The notes under the pieces: model-generated
Told to the model about the DNA's origin: nothing
The model's input: the letters and a program-made list of their open reading frames with translations, nothing else
Database searches by the model: none
Assembly: GCA_028101965.1 (NCBI GenBank)
Contig: JAOHMI010000004.1
Span: 1 to 64,000, forward strand
DNA length: 64,000 nucleotides
Reading direction: 5' to 3'
From: Bacteriovoracaceae bacterium
GTDB lineage: Bacteria; Bdellovibrionota; Bacteriovoracia; Bacteriovoracales; Bacteriovoracaceae
Shown here: positions 27,255 through 35,647 of the stretch, piece by piece
Layout: each line of letters opens with the position of its first letter
Position numbering within the stretch: position 1 is the first letter of the stretch
Translations under genes and position numbers: made by a program

Positions 27255-28907
27255 CTACAAATCAAAAATAGTTCTGATTTCTTCTTCTTTAGACTGAAAC
27301 TCATTCTTTAGGTCAATTAATGGCTTCATGGAAGTCTGATAATAGAGATTAAAGTCACCATGTTTTACTTTGTCGAAATCTTCCATTTTCCCCAGGAAGT
27401 TCATGGACTCCTCACCCATTTTTCTTGCTAAATCTGACAAGCGTTTGTATTCAGAAAATACATATTTCTTTCGCTTAAATTGCTTGCCTTTGATTTTTTC
27501 GAATGAAGCATTGTTTGTTATGACAAATGAGGTAAAGAAGTTTCCAAATTGATTTTTATATACATTTTCAAAAGCGATTGCCTTATCCTTAACTTCATCA
27601 TCAGTAATTCCATTAAAAATCGCATCTGCTTGACCTATGATTTGAGTCGTCATCATTTTTAAAGTTAGATATTTCTGAAGAAGCTCTTTGAAGAATCCAC
27701 TTTGGTTTCTCTCTCGTTTCTTTTTCTTTGTCGTTAGTTTCAATTTAAAATCCTGCTCCGTTAAGCCAGATATTAAAAACTTTTCAAAGTGATCTAAATG
27801 CTTAGGGTAACTGGCAATATATTTTGAAACAAAAGCAGTTTTCAATTTCTCCATTGATCTAATTCGAATCTCATAAAAACCATCTTCAATATTTTTTCCC
27901 TGATTAAATTCAAATCGATTTAATGTTAAAATATTTTGCTCTAGATTACCTGTGGCTTCGAAAGCTACGTTAGTGTCCGCAAGAGACTCATTTTTAATTA
28001 AATTAAACTCAACTAAAATTTGTCCCTTGGCTTTATTCGGAGTGATCATATAAATTTCATCTCTATCGGTACTCATAAAGAACCGATAGGCGTTCAATTT
28101 TTTACTTTTTTCTAAAAACTTCGTTGCTTGAGTGTACTGATCAGAACTCATTTTCTGAGGTCGAGAAAAAGGAACATGATATAAAGAAACATATTCAAAA
28201 ATTAAATATGTTACAAATCCGAGAAAAGGCATGCTGGCCAAAGTAAGACGCTTTATCCATAATTTTTTCAGTCTGCTATGCCGTTCTTCTTTCGTTTCAT
28301 CTTGATATAGGTTTCGCAGCTCTTTAACTGAAAGTTCTTCGACACGAGGAGGAGGTTGATCGCGAAGATCCTCTTCAATCAATTTCTCTTTAATTTTCCT
28401 CTCATCGATTCCATCAAAGGATTGATTTTCATCAATAGTATTGCTTTTAGCCTTTTTATTTTTTTCTCTTTCAGTACGTTTAAGTTGAGAAATTATTTTC
28501 TTGGCTTCCAAATCTTCTGCACTAGGAATATCAACAGGAGGAGGAGGTATTATTTCAGTTTGATCAGAAAGCTTTTGCTCTAATTCTAAATCTAATTCCT
28601 GTAAATCCTTGTCAATGGTAATCATTGTCATCTTATCTTCTGTGCTCGTCGGAAAATCCAGATCAGGTAAATCTGGAGGCAAAGTCTTTATGATAGGTAT
28701 TCCAGGTTGGTCCTCTTTATTCATTTCAACCAAAACTTCATTCATCTTATTAATAAATTCTTCTCGGTAACTTGTTGGTTCAACAAGTTCCTCACACCAT
28801 ATTTGTGTTTCTTCAAAGATTTTCTTTTTATTAAAAAGATTGACTAAATTTCGAGCGCTGAAGGGACCTAGATGATTGTCCTCTTCTATGATAAACCATT
28901 TTTTCAT
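27255..28907 (-). CDS. GYF_2-domain membrane protein
   Basis: A 550-residue protein starting at ATG 28907 (a GTG two codons earlier is possible). Residues 1-50 form a GYF_2 (DUF4339) domain: KKWFIIEEDNHLGPFSARNL, then TQIWCEEL. A charged linker of about 180 residues follows, with a proline run (IIPPPPVDIP). One membrane segment lies at about residues 225-247, and then comes a large, presumably periplasmic, Lys-rich C-terminal domain of unknown type. GYF_2 domains bind proline-rich partners in the cytosol, so this may be a signal-linking or scaffold protein. No Shine-Dalgarno is visible. Confidence 0.7.
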   Translation of the reverse strand: MKKWFIIEEDNHLGPFSARNLVNLFNKKKIFEETQIWCEELVEPTSYREEFINKMNEVLVEMNKEDQPGIPIIKTLPPDLPDLDFPTSTEDKMTMITIDKDLQELDLELEQKLSDQTEIIPPPPVDIPSAEDLEAKKIISQLKRTEREKNKKAKSNTIDENQSFDGIDERKIKEKLIEEDLRDQPPPRVEELSVKELRNLYQDETKEERHSRLKKLWIKRLTLASMPFLGFVTYLIFEYVSLYHVPFSRPQKMSSDQYTQATKFLEKSKKLNAYRFFMSTDRDEIYMITPNKAKGQILVEFNLIKNESLADTNVAFEATGNLEQNILTLNRFEFNQGKNIEDGFYEIRIRSMEKLKTAFVSKYIASYPKHLDHFEKFLISGLTEQDFKLKLTTKKKKRERNQSGFFKELLQKYLTLKMMTTQIIGQADAIFNGITDDEVKDKAIAFENVYKNQFGNFFTSFVITNNASFEKIKGKQFKRKKYVFSEYKRLSDLARKMGEESMNFLGKMEDFDKVKHGDFNLYYQTSMKPLIDLKNEFQSKEEEIRTIFDL

Positions 28908-28955
28908 ACACACTATAAGTATGATACATTAAATCAATTCTAACAATGGAAAAGC

Positions 28956-29894
28956 ATGTATTTAGATCGAGATCAAGAAAGTTTAAATTCAATCCTCCTC
29001 AATCTTGATGAGATGAATCAACTTCCTTCCCAAGTAGCTGCTCACTTATTTCTTTCTCCAAATGATTATGGAGTGGTTCGGAATTATGGACGGCCGGGAG
29101 CTCGCTTCGCTCCTCAAAGCGTTCTGCAACAATTAAAAATACTAAACAAGATTGATTCAAATCCAATAACCTACCAAAGCGCTTGCGACTTTAATTACAA
29201 CTTTTTAAAAAATAATGATGAGTATTTTAATTCAATACAAAATGAAGAATTTTTAATTATGAAAGAAGGTTTAAAAAAAATAAATTCCTCTCACTTTATA
29301 CAAATAGGAGGCGGACACGACCACATTTACCCTTTTCTCAAAGCAATTCAATCAACTTTTGATTTAAGTAAAACTCCCTTAATCATTTTGAATTTAGATG
29401 CCCATCTTGATACTCGTCAAGATTCAAGTTTTCACTCCGGTACTCCTTTCAGGCAATTTGATCATGAGTTACAATCAAATGAATCAGTATCATTAGTTCA
29501 GTTTGGAATTCACTTGGCCAATAACTCAATTTCCACAAGAAAAGAATTAACTAATATTCATCAAGAAATTTTGTATTTTAATGAAAATCGAAATCTTTCC
29601 CCTGAGAAATTAATAAGCCTTGCCTTCGAAACCCGAAAAGAAAGTTCTAATAACTGCCTATTCTTACTTAGTGTTGATTGCGACGCTTTCGGCCCTGAAT
29701 ATTTTTCAGGCGTTTCCGCAGTTAATGGCAATGGATTAGACACTGATTACTTTTTTCAACTCATTCAAGTAATTAAAGCAACTAAATTTCATAAAAGGTT
29801 TACCGGCTTTTATGAATACAACCCCTTAATGGATGATCTATCAAGCAAAGGTGCACGTTTTCTTGCACAATCTATCTTTACTTTAGGTTTTTAA
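28956..29894 (+). CDS. Arginase/formimidoylglutamase family ureohydrolase
   Basis: A 312-residue ureohydrolase. The six manganese ligands are all visible: His121 (IGGGHDHIY), Asp148, His150 and Asp152 (NLDAHLDTR), and Asp241 and Asp243 (SVDCDAF). The SFHSGTPFRQ stretch points to the HutG branch more than to arginase or agmatinase. It probably takes a guanidino/formimino group off an amino acid. No other hut gene is nearby, so the pathway is not confirmed. It is divergent from the GYF_2 gene, 48 bp apart. Confidence 0.85.
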   Translation: MYLDRDQESLNSILLNLDEMNQLPSQVAAHLFLSPNDYGVVRNYGRPGARFAPQSVLQQLKILNKIDSNPITYQSACDFNYNFLKNNDEYFNSIQNEEFLIMKEGLKKINSSHFIQIGGGHDHIYPFLKAIQSTFDLSKTPLIILNLDAHLDTRQDSSFHSGTPFRQFDHELQSNESVSLVQFGIHLANNSISTRKELTNIHQEILYFNENRNLSPEKLISLAFETRKESSNNCLFLLSVDCDAFGPEYFSGVSAVNGNGLDTDYFFQLIQVIKATKFHKRFTGFYEYNPLMDDLSSKGARFLAQSIFTLGF

Positions 29895-30005
29895 GTTATT
29901 GATTCCTATAGTTTTTACACCAAATCTAAGATAAATTTTTAATTCTGCTAACCTAAACACACTTTTGTACCCAAATTATTTAAGATCTAAAAAGAGGATT
30001 CAATT

Positions 30006-33000
30006 TTGTACTATCACGTGGCAGCACTCGTTTTTTCTTGTGGTTTACTTTGCTCTTCCATCAGCTTCGCACAAAAATGGAACCTGGTTAAAAATGGAGG
30101 CTTTGAAGAGAGAATTGGAATATCTTGTCCAACAGCTTATGAAACTTTGGACAGGAGCTTTGTTGCCAATTGGCAGGGAACAGATTCGGAAATTTTAGTT
30201 AAAGATTGTCCTCAATGGGGATGGGATGCCAATATTGGCTCGACTCCCTATACTTCAACAAACTTTTGTGAACTTAGCAATACTACGGTTCCTGAAAATA
30301 ATGTTTATGCAGGTTTCTTTGTAAAATCCGGATCTCGTTCAGAAAATGTGGGCGGAGATTTAAGAACATCATTGCTTCCCAATGTGACTTATCAAGTAAC
30401 CGTAGATGTGGCCTTAAGTAAATCCTACCCAAACCAATCAGGAGATCAACCCTATAAAGGGGTGATGAAGAATTTTGAGTGGCAATTTGTCAGCGAACCC
30501 TATAATGTCCATGGAGCTTCACTTTATATTCCTGGTCATGGAAATATTCCCACAGGACCAGTCAATGACACATGGACTAATACTTATACAATACCTCGCT
30601 CTACCACTCCTAATGATTGGTTTACTTTTGATTATTTTCAATTAAAGGAAACTCCGGCTAACCCAGAAACTCCTTATTTGAATGTAAGTATTGCGGATCA
30701 TCCTAATGGAACCACAGGAACAGTTCATGATGCAATTGGGATGCCTTCTAATAATAATCCCAACTTGATGTACTACAAATGGTTTACTATTTCGAGAGAA
30801 CTCGCCCCTGGAAATTTCCCCACTGACAAAGAGCACTTCGTTTTTGGTATGTTTTATAATCCTTCTGGGGGGAACTATACAGTAAACAATGCGGCCAGTT
30901 CCCCTGTATGCACTTCTGATAATTTTTCAGCATTTTGCGATACTGGTGGAGCTCCTTTTTGCCCATCTGCAGGGGCAACCCCGCAATGTCCTAACGGTGG
31001 ACAAGTAGCCTGTCAAATGACAGGACCTCCTACAGGTAACCCAGATGAAGATGACCCCTTTCTTAACTTCCCTATTTGCCCTCACAGTAATGGGAATGCA
31101 TACTATTTTATGGATAACGTTTCACTAACGTGCGACCCTAAAATTGAAATGGATATTCAGATTCAAAATCAAGGAACAGGCCAGCCAATTGCTGGATTTC
31201 AGAATTGGAAAGAAGCTCTAGAACACACTAGCACCCATGTGGAACAAATCTATTGTGGAACTAACATAAATTTAAGAGGAACTCAGGAGAACATTGCAGC
31301 ACAAGACGGTCACCGCTGGAGTGTTTATTCTCACTTACCAGGAGAACCCAGTTCAGGCGATAATACTAATAAATGTACTCCTAATTATACTGAAAGAAGG
31401 ATCTATCAAACTGATAACTCTCCATGGGTTGGCAACGGACCTTTTAGTATGGAGACTTTATTAGAATACAAATATCGGAATGGTCCAGAATACTGGTCTA
31501 GCAATTTATTTGATTCTAGTCAGAACTTTATCACTTTACGAGATAATGAGCAGGTAACAATTATCAATGAAGGAAGCTGCCACCGAATTGCTGAATCAAC
31601 TGATCCAGAGGCGAACTCACCATTTCTAGGAAAACATTATACTTTAGAGGTTATTCCCCCTGTTTTAGATATTCAAGTTCAAGAGACTGTTCCTCCAACT
31701 AATCCTGCACCAAACCCAGAAATGATATTAGGTTTAGGCTTAGATAAATCAGATCCCATTGAAATGATGTGCGGAGACGACCTACAGATTCATGGAACAG
31801 TAACTAATATGAATAATAATTTGGTTCAATGGTTTTTCAAAACTGATTTGCCAGATGGCCAAATTTTAGCTGGTAGTGAAACTTTTTCGGCGAATGATAA
31901 TATTAAAAGAATCAGTGAAATCATTGGAAATAATGAAATTCCACGTTCTGAGAATGGAGATGCAGATGTTGAAGTTGGATTGGCCGGGTCATGTAACTCA
32001 GGTCCAATTAGAACCGTACGAGCAGGTGGAGACAAAAGGTTTTTTCGCCTAAAAATGGAACCACCGACAATAACTGGTGGTGGTGAAATTAATTGTGCTG
32101 ATTTAGACAACTCTGAAACTGGGCTTGTGACTGGACTAAGTTCAATCAACCCTACTTTAAGAGACATGAACTGGAAAGTTAGTATTATTCAAAATTCAAC
32201 TTTAAACCCACAACCCCAAGTGGGAATAACAAATCAAAACTTTAATCTATCTGACCCAAATGGTTTACAAGAAGTTACCATTCAGACTCTTTTGGAAAGC
32301 ACCGATCTTAATAATGTAAGTTTAGTTGATGGAGATATAATTGAAATTGGCTTTGGTGATCAGTGTACAGGGCCAATTAAGTCTGACTTCCAATACAAAA
32401 AAGTTCAATTTACAATAGTAGGAGATCCTCTGGAAATGGATGTCTTTAAAGAAGTTGGTGTTTGTGATGGAGCAGTCGATGTGGATGAAAATACAGTTGA
32501 TGTATTAACTCCCCCCTTATTTCGAGTTATGGGAGAAGGATTAACAGATAAAGTTGATTGGGTCATTTATGACGTTAATGATGAGGGTGTTCCTCCAGTA
32601 GAAATAAGTCGTAAACTCCACGGACAATTTAACACTTATTTAATTGATCCTAAGTACGACAGTATGAGAGATGGAAGTGGAAGAAACTTCGCTAGCATTC
32701 GCGTAAATATGCAAAAATTATTTGAAGATTTTTCAATTAATTTTAACATTCAAGATCGAAATAAAGTTTTAATTAAAGGCTTTGCTAGAGATTCAGGAAA
32801 CTGTGGTTCTTCAGCTGGTCGAGAAGTAAAAGTAGCCCACATAGCCGCTGGTGTTCCAATTTTTCATCCAAACGTATTTACACCAAACGGAGATGGAATT
32901 AATGAGAAGCCCCTCCTAGGTGTTGGCTCACCAGAGACGAATAATGGTCCATCTGAAACATTTCATGTTGGAAAAGGAAAGTATAAGGTTTTCGATCGCT

Positions 33001-33185
33001 GGGGAGAACTTGTTTACGCACAAGATGTTCCTAATTTAAGCTTCAATTCTGAGTTTACTTTAGACTGGGATGGAACCTTTAAAGGTCAACCTCTCAATCC
33101 TGCAGTTTTTGTTTGGTTTTACGAATACTCTTCAGAAGTTTGTCCCAGTATTTTAATGAAAGGTGATATTACCCTTATCAGATAA
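30006..33185 (+). CDS. Large secreted protein with Bacteroidota-type CHU_C (T9SS type B) C-terminal domain
   Basis: A 1059-residue protein. A TTG start is chosen: GAGG lies eight bases upstream and the reading opens with a signal peptide ending SISFAQ. The N-terminal module (NLVKNGGFEERIGISCP, then WGWDANIGSTPY) is the kind found at the start of Bacteroidota surface proteins. The middle is Cys- and Asn-rich beta structure. Residues from about 957 (VFTPNGDGINEKPLLG, YKVFDRWGELVYAQ, LDWDGTFKGQPLNPAVFVW) are the gliding-motility-associated/CHU_C sorting domain. That domain directs secretion through the type IX system, of which no part is seen here. It may be a transferred gene. A strong terminator follows. 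Confidence 0.85.
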   Translation: MYYHVAALVFSCGLLCSSISFAQKWNLVKNGGFEERIGISCPTAYETLDRSFVANWQGTDSEILVKDCPQWGWDANIGSTPYTSTNFCELSNTTVPENNVYAGFFVKSGSRSENVGGDLRTSLLPNVTYQVTVDVALSKSYPNQSGDQPYKGVMKNFEWQFVSEPYNVHGASLYIPGHGNIPTGPVNDTWTNTYTIPRSTTPNDWFTFDYFQLKETPANPETPYLNVSIADHPNGTTGTVHDAIGMPSNNNPNLMYYKWFTISRELAPGNFPTDKEHFVFGMFYNPSGGNYTVNNAASSPVCTSDNFSAFCDTGGAPFCPSAGATPQCPNGGQVACQMTGPPTGNPDEDDPFLNFPICPHSNGNAYYFMDNVSLTCDPKIEMDIQIQNQGTGQPIAGFQNWKEALEHTSTHVEQIYCGTNINLRGTQENIAAQDGHRWSVYSHLPGEPSSGDNTNKCTPNYTERRIYQTDNSPWVGNGPFSMETLLEYKYRNGPEYWSSNLFDSSQNFITLRDNEQVTIINEGSCHRIAESTDPEANSPFLGKHYTLEVIPPVLDIQVQETVPPTNPAPNPEMILGLGLDKSDPIEMMCGDDLQIHGTVTNMNNNLVQWFFKTDLPDGQILAGSETFSANDNIKRISEIIGNNEIPRSENGDADVEVGLAGSCNSGPIRTVRAGGDKRFFRLKMEPPTITGGGEINCADLDNSETGLVTGLSSINPTLRDMNWKVSIIQNSTLNPQPQVGITNQNFNLSDPNGLQEVTIQTLLESTDLNNVSLVDGDIIEIGFGDQCTGPIKSDFQYKKVQFTIVGDPLEMDVFKEVGVCDGAVDVDENTVDVLTPPLFRVMGEGLTDKVDWVIYDVNDEGVPPVEISRKLHGQFNTYLIDPKYDSMRDGSGRNFASIRVNMQKLFEDFSINFNIQDRNKVLIKGFARDSGNCGSSAGREVKVAHIAAGVPIFHPNVFTPNGDGINEKPLLGVGSPETNNGPSETFHVGKGKYKVFDRWGELVYAQDVPNLSFNSEFTLDWDGTFKGQPLNPAVFVWFYEYSSEVCPSILMKGDITLIR

Positions 33186-33290
33186 AAATTATTTTCTTTT
33201 AATTGATCAGGACATTAAACCTACTCGGGTTAAAAGTTCTTTAATTAATACCCATCTTATTAAAAAAGTTTTTTAATTTATTAAAATAAA

Positions 33291-33321
33291 AAAGCCCAAA
33301 GGGGGACCTTCGGGCTTTTTT
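33291..33321 (+). terminator. Rho-independent terminator after the CHU_C gene
   Basis: GCCCAAAGG (33294-33302) pairs with CCTTCGGGC (33307-33315) with one mismatch around a short loop, followed by six T. An A run on the left makes it able to work both ways. Confidence 0.85.
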
Positions 33322-33687
33322 CGAGAGACATAAGGAGAAGCTATAAAAAAATCCTTTCTTCATAACTCCGACACACACACCTTTATTAAAGCAATGTTTG
33401 TGCCAACTTTTGCAATAGATAACTAACTAAAAAGACATGAGTTTTCAAATGAGTGGGTCAAAAGACTGACGTATCTGGAGTCGGTAACACAACGCAAAGA
33501 ATTCGATGATTTATCTCAGGAATTATTATTTTTACCTCAGCTCGAAGGTAAAATTAAATGATTTCAAACAGACAATCCTGAGTTTGGAGGAACAAGAAAC
33601 TCTAGGAGAAGGATTTTATTACTGAGGGAGCATACAAAGAAGTATGTGACCGAAATGATAAAAGTCTTCGCCCCCCAGATTCAACGT
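33322..33687. other. Gap with possible decayed coding remnants
   Basis: No intact gene. Short open stretches in different frames read like protein: EWVKRLTYLESVTQRKEFDD at about 33454-33513, ending in a stop near 33560, and a second ending at about 33712 in PPDSTFIPNSGYF. They could be pieces of a frameshifted gene, but I cannot assign a family. AAGGAG occurs at about 33333. Confidence 0.25.
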
Positions 33688-34365
33688 TTATTCCGAATTC
33701 AGGTTATTTTTAACAAATCGATTAAAGATCTCTTCCAATCGATCTTCAATAAAGTCTTTTAAATGAAATGAACTTTGGGTTAAGTTTTTTTTGAATATAT
33801 CAATGGTGTACGCGTCGTTAAAACCTGAAGATACTTGCTGAAAGCTTACATGCCAAGGCTCCACTGCAATACCTCCTCGGTCCCTATCATAAGGAAGAAG
33901 CAAGTTAGGATTTTCCTTGGAAGTTTCATCTTGCAAAAAGAGATTTAGCTTTTCAAAGTCTGTTTGGTACTCTTGCTCGGTTAATTTAACTAAAGTTCTC
34001 TCTTTTATATTTAAATCATAGATATCTAGGTCGGTTCCCCAATGATGACGACTGGCCCCTGGTATGGCCGAAAAGCGGCAAATAGCATCGATAAGTTCAT
34101 CTTCCGATAACTCATCTGGGATCACAAGTTGTCCTTGATCATCGAATATCTTTCGTTTTCCTGTAACCTTATCATTCCAGATTTTTGCTTGAGCCTCATA
34201 GCTTCGATAAGCGGAAACGATCTGTAAATTTATTCCACTCCGCATGGCCTTAGATTGTAATGTAATAAAAGACTTTACCACATCCTGATGAAGCATAAAT
34301 TTTTGTTCACCACCAAAGTACTTTAGATTGTTTTGTAAACGTCCGGTTAAGAATTCGAAGGCCAT
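33688..34365 (-). CDS. D-Ala-D-Ala carboxypeptidase / VanY-type peptidase (M15B)
   Basis: A 225-residue zinc peptidase of the LAS family. The zinc site motif is SRHHWGTDLDIYD (His107, Asp114), with the later catalytic Glu169 and His172 in VEPWHVSF. The QIVSAYRSYEAQAKIW block is also typical. It trims peptidoglycan stem peptides. No signal peptide is visible, so export is uncertain or non-classical. In predatory bacteria such enzymes modify own or prey walls. AGGG lies before the ATG. Confidence 0.9.
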   Translation of the reverse strand: MAFEFLTGRLQNNLKYFGGEQKFMLHQDVVKSFITLQSKAMRSGINLQIVSAYRSYEAQAKIWNDKVTGKRKIFDDQGQLVIPDELSEDELIDAICRFSAIPGASRHHWGTDLDIYDLNIKERTLVKLTEQEYQTDFEKLNLFLQDETSKENPNLLLPYDRDRGGIAVEPWHVSFQQVSSGFNDAYTIDIFKKNLTQSSFHLKDFIEDRLEEIFNRFVKNNLNSE

Positions 34366-34669
34366 GATAGATCCCTGGGGGTTTTAACTATTATAGCTTA
34401 ATCCGGGATGAGGAGAAATAAAGAAATCAATCAAATGACTAAAACTGACCTTTGTAGTTGCCCTTGCCAATTTACCTCAAGTTAATTTTTAGCACCAATC
34501 AGTTATCGAATAAAACATACTTTTTATTTGTAAATTGTTGATTCTAATCACTTTCAGGCTAATTAACATTTCTGTTGAAATTATCCTTGATGAATATTTT
34601 TCGAACATAATTGATCTTCCCCCTATAACTCGTAGATTAGATCTACCCAATTTATTTCAGAGGAACGTT
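34366..34669. other. Divergent promoter gap
   Basis: An A+T-rich stretch of 304 bp between the divergent M15 peptidase and the first small secreted paralogue. No gene, repeat or clear promoter was found in it. Confidence 0.4.
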
Positions 34670-35086
34670 ATGAGAAATTTATTATTCACTAGTCTACTAG
34701 TTTTTAGTCAAACACTTTTATCAATCTCTTTCAATTGCTCCAGTAAAGACAACAAAGCTGCTGTTGCATTTAATCTTTTTTATGTACCAATAATAGAAAG
34801 AATCGAAGATGGAGCAGATGTCCTTCATGCTTATTTATCCTCAACAAATATGGGAAATATATTTTTTAAGTTCCCCAGTAGCAAGGTAAATAAAATTAAA
34901 GTTGGTTGGAAGGATGGGTATGCATTCTTGTACAATAATTATTTACATGTAGGATCTGAGTACCATCTTGTTTGGGGAAACCGCAAGGATGATCCATATC
35001 TTGTTTATAATATGCATTCAAATGAAGGGACAATTTTTTACAATGAAAAGAAATATACAATTGATAATTGTAGCCATCAAGAATAA
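34670..35086 (+). CDS. Small exported protein, tandem paralogue 1
   Basis: A 138-residue protein. The ATG at 34670 has AGAGGA upstream and opens a signal peptide ending LSISFN. The mature part shares a layout with the next gene: Cys-Ser-Ser-Lys near the start, then IEDGADVLHAYLSST, DGYAFLYNN.LHVGSEY.LV.G, and a final YTIDNC. Two conserved Cys probably pair. No family recognised. The next copy starts 32 bp downstream. Confidence 0.65.
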   Translation: MRNLLFTSLLVFSQTLLSISFNCSSKDNKAAVAFNLFYVPIIERIEDGADVLHAYLSSTNMGNIFFKFPSSKVNKIKVGWKDGYAFLYNNYLHVGSEYHLVWGNRKDDPYLVYNMHSNEGTIFYNEKKYTIDNCSHQE

Positions 35087-35118
35087 TTCTAAAAAACAAA
35101 ACATTATAAGAGGCATTT

Positions 35119-35640
35119 ATGAAATACATACTCATCATTTTATTTTTATCAATTTATATCCACTTGAGTGCGACTGCTAATAAGATCCATAATGAATTAA
35201 TGATTTGCTCATCAAAAAGTGGCGATTATAGAGCTGAATTGGACTTAGAAAAGGAAATCAGGAATTTCAAAAAAATTGAAGATGGTTCTGATATTTTACA
35301 AGCTTATGGAAATTCTCCTAATTTAGGTATTTTTAACATTTATGATACAAGAAACAATCAACTTAAAAAAATCTATGTGGTCGATGTGAATGATGGATTT
35401 GTGTTTGCTGACCTTTCAAATAATATGCTTCATGCGGGGTCAGGATATGATCTGATTAGGGGAAAAATTCACAATGACTTCCAACTTACTTACAATATTA
35501 AAATTCAAGAGGGATCAATGATGATCTTCGGTGAAAGATATAATATCCAAAACTGCACTTTACCCAAAACTTTATTAAGCAATTCTAATAAATCCATTAA
35601 TAATTCGGATATAAACTCAAATATCCATATTAAAAATTAG
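35119..35640 (+). CDS. Small exported protein, tandem paralogue 2
   Basis: A 173-residue protein with a signal peptide ending HLSATAN. It repeats the pattern of its neighbour: CSSK, then KIEDGSDILQAYGNSPNLG, DGFVFADLSNNMLHAGSGYD, and YNIQNC. It has an additional Ser/Asn-rich tail of about 25 residues (SNSNKSINNSDINSN). It is likely a local duplication of the preceding gene with fast divergence. Function unknown; the pair may form a small secreted complex. Confidence 0.65.
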   Translation: MKYILIILFLSIYIHLSATANKIHNELMICSSKSGDYRAELDLEKEIRNFKKIEDGSDILQAYGNSPNLGIFNIYDTRNNQLKKIYVVDVNDGFVFADLSNNMLHAGSGYDLIRGKIHNDFQLTYNIKIQEGSMMIFGERYNIQNCTLPKTLLSNSNKSINNSDINSNIHIKN

Positions 35641-35647
35641 TGAGAAC

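Noticed and set aside
29965-30198. A small plus-strand frame over the start of the CHU_C gene
   Set aside because: It is an out-of-frame overlap with a long, clearly coding gene and has no motif.
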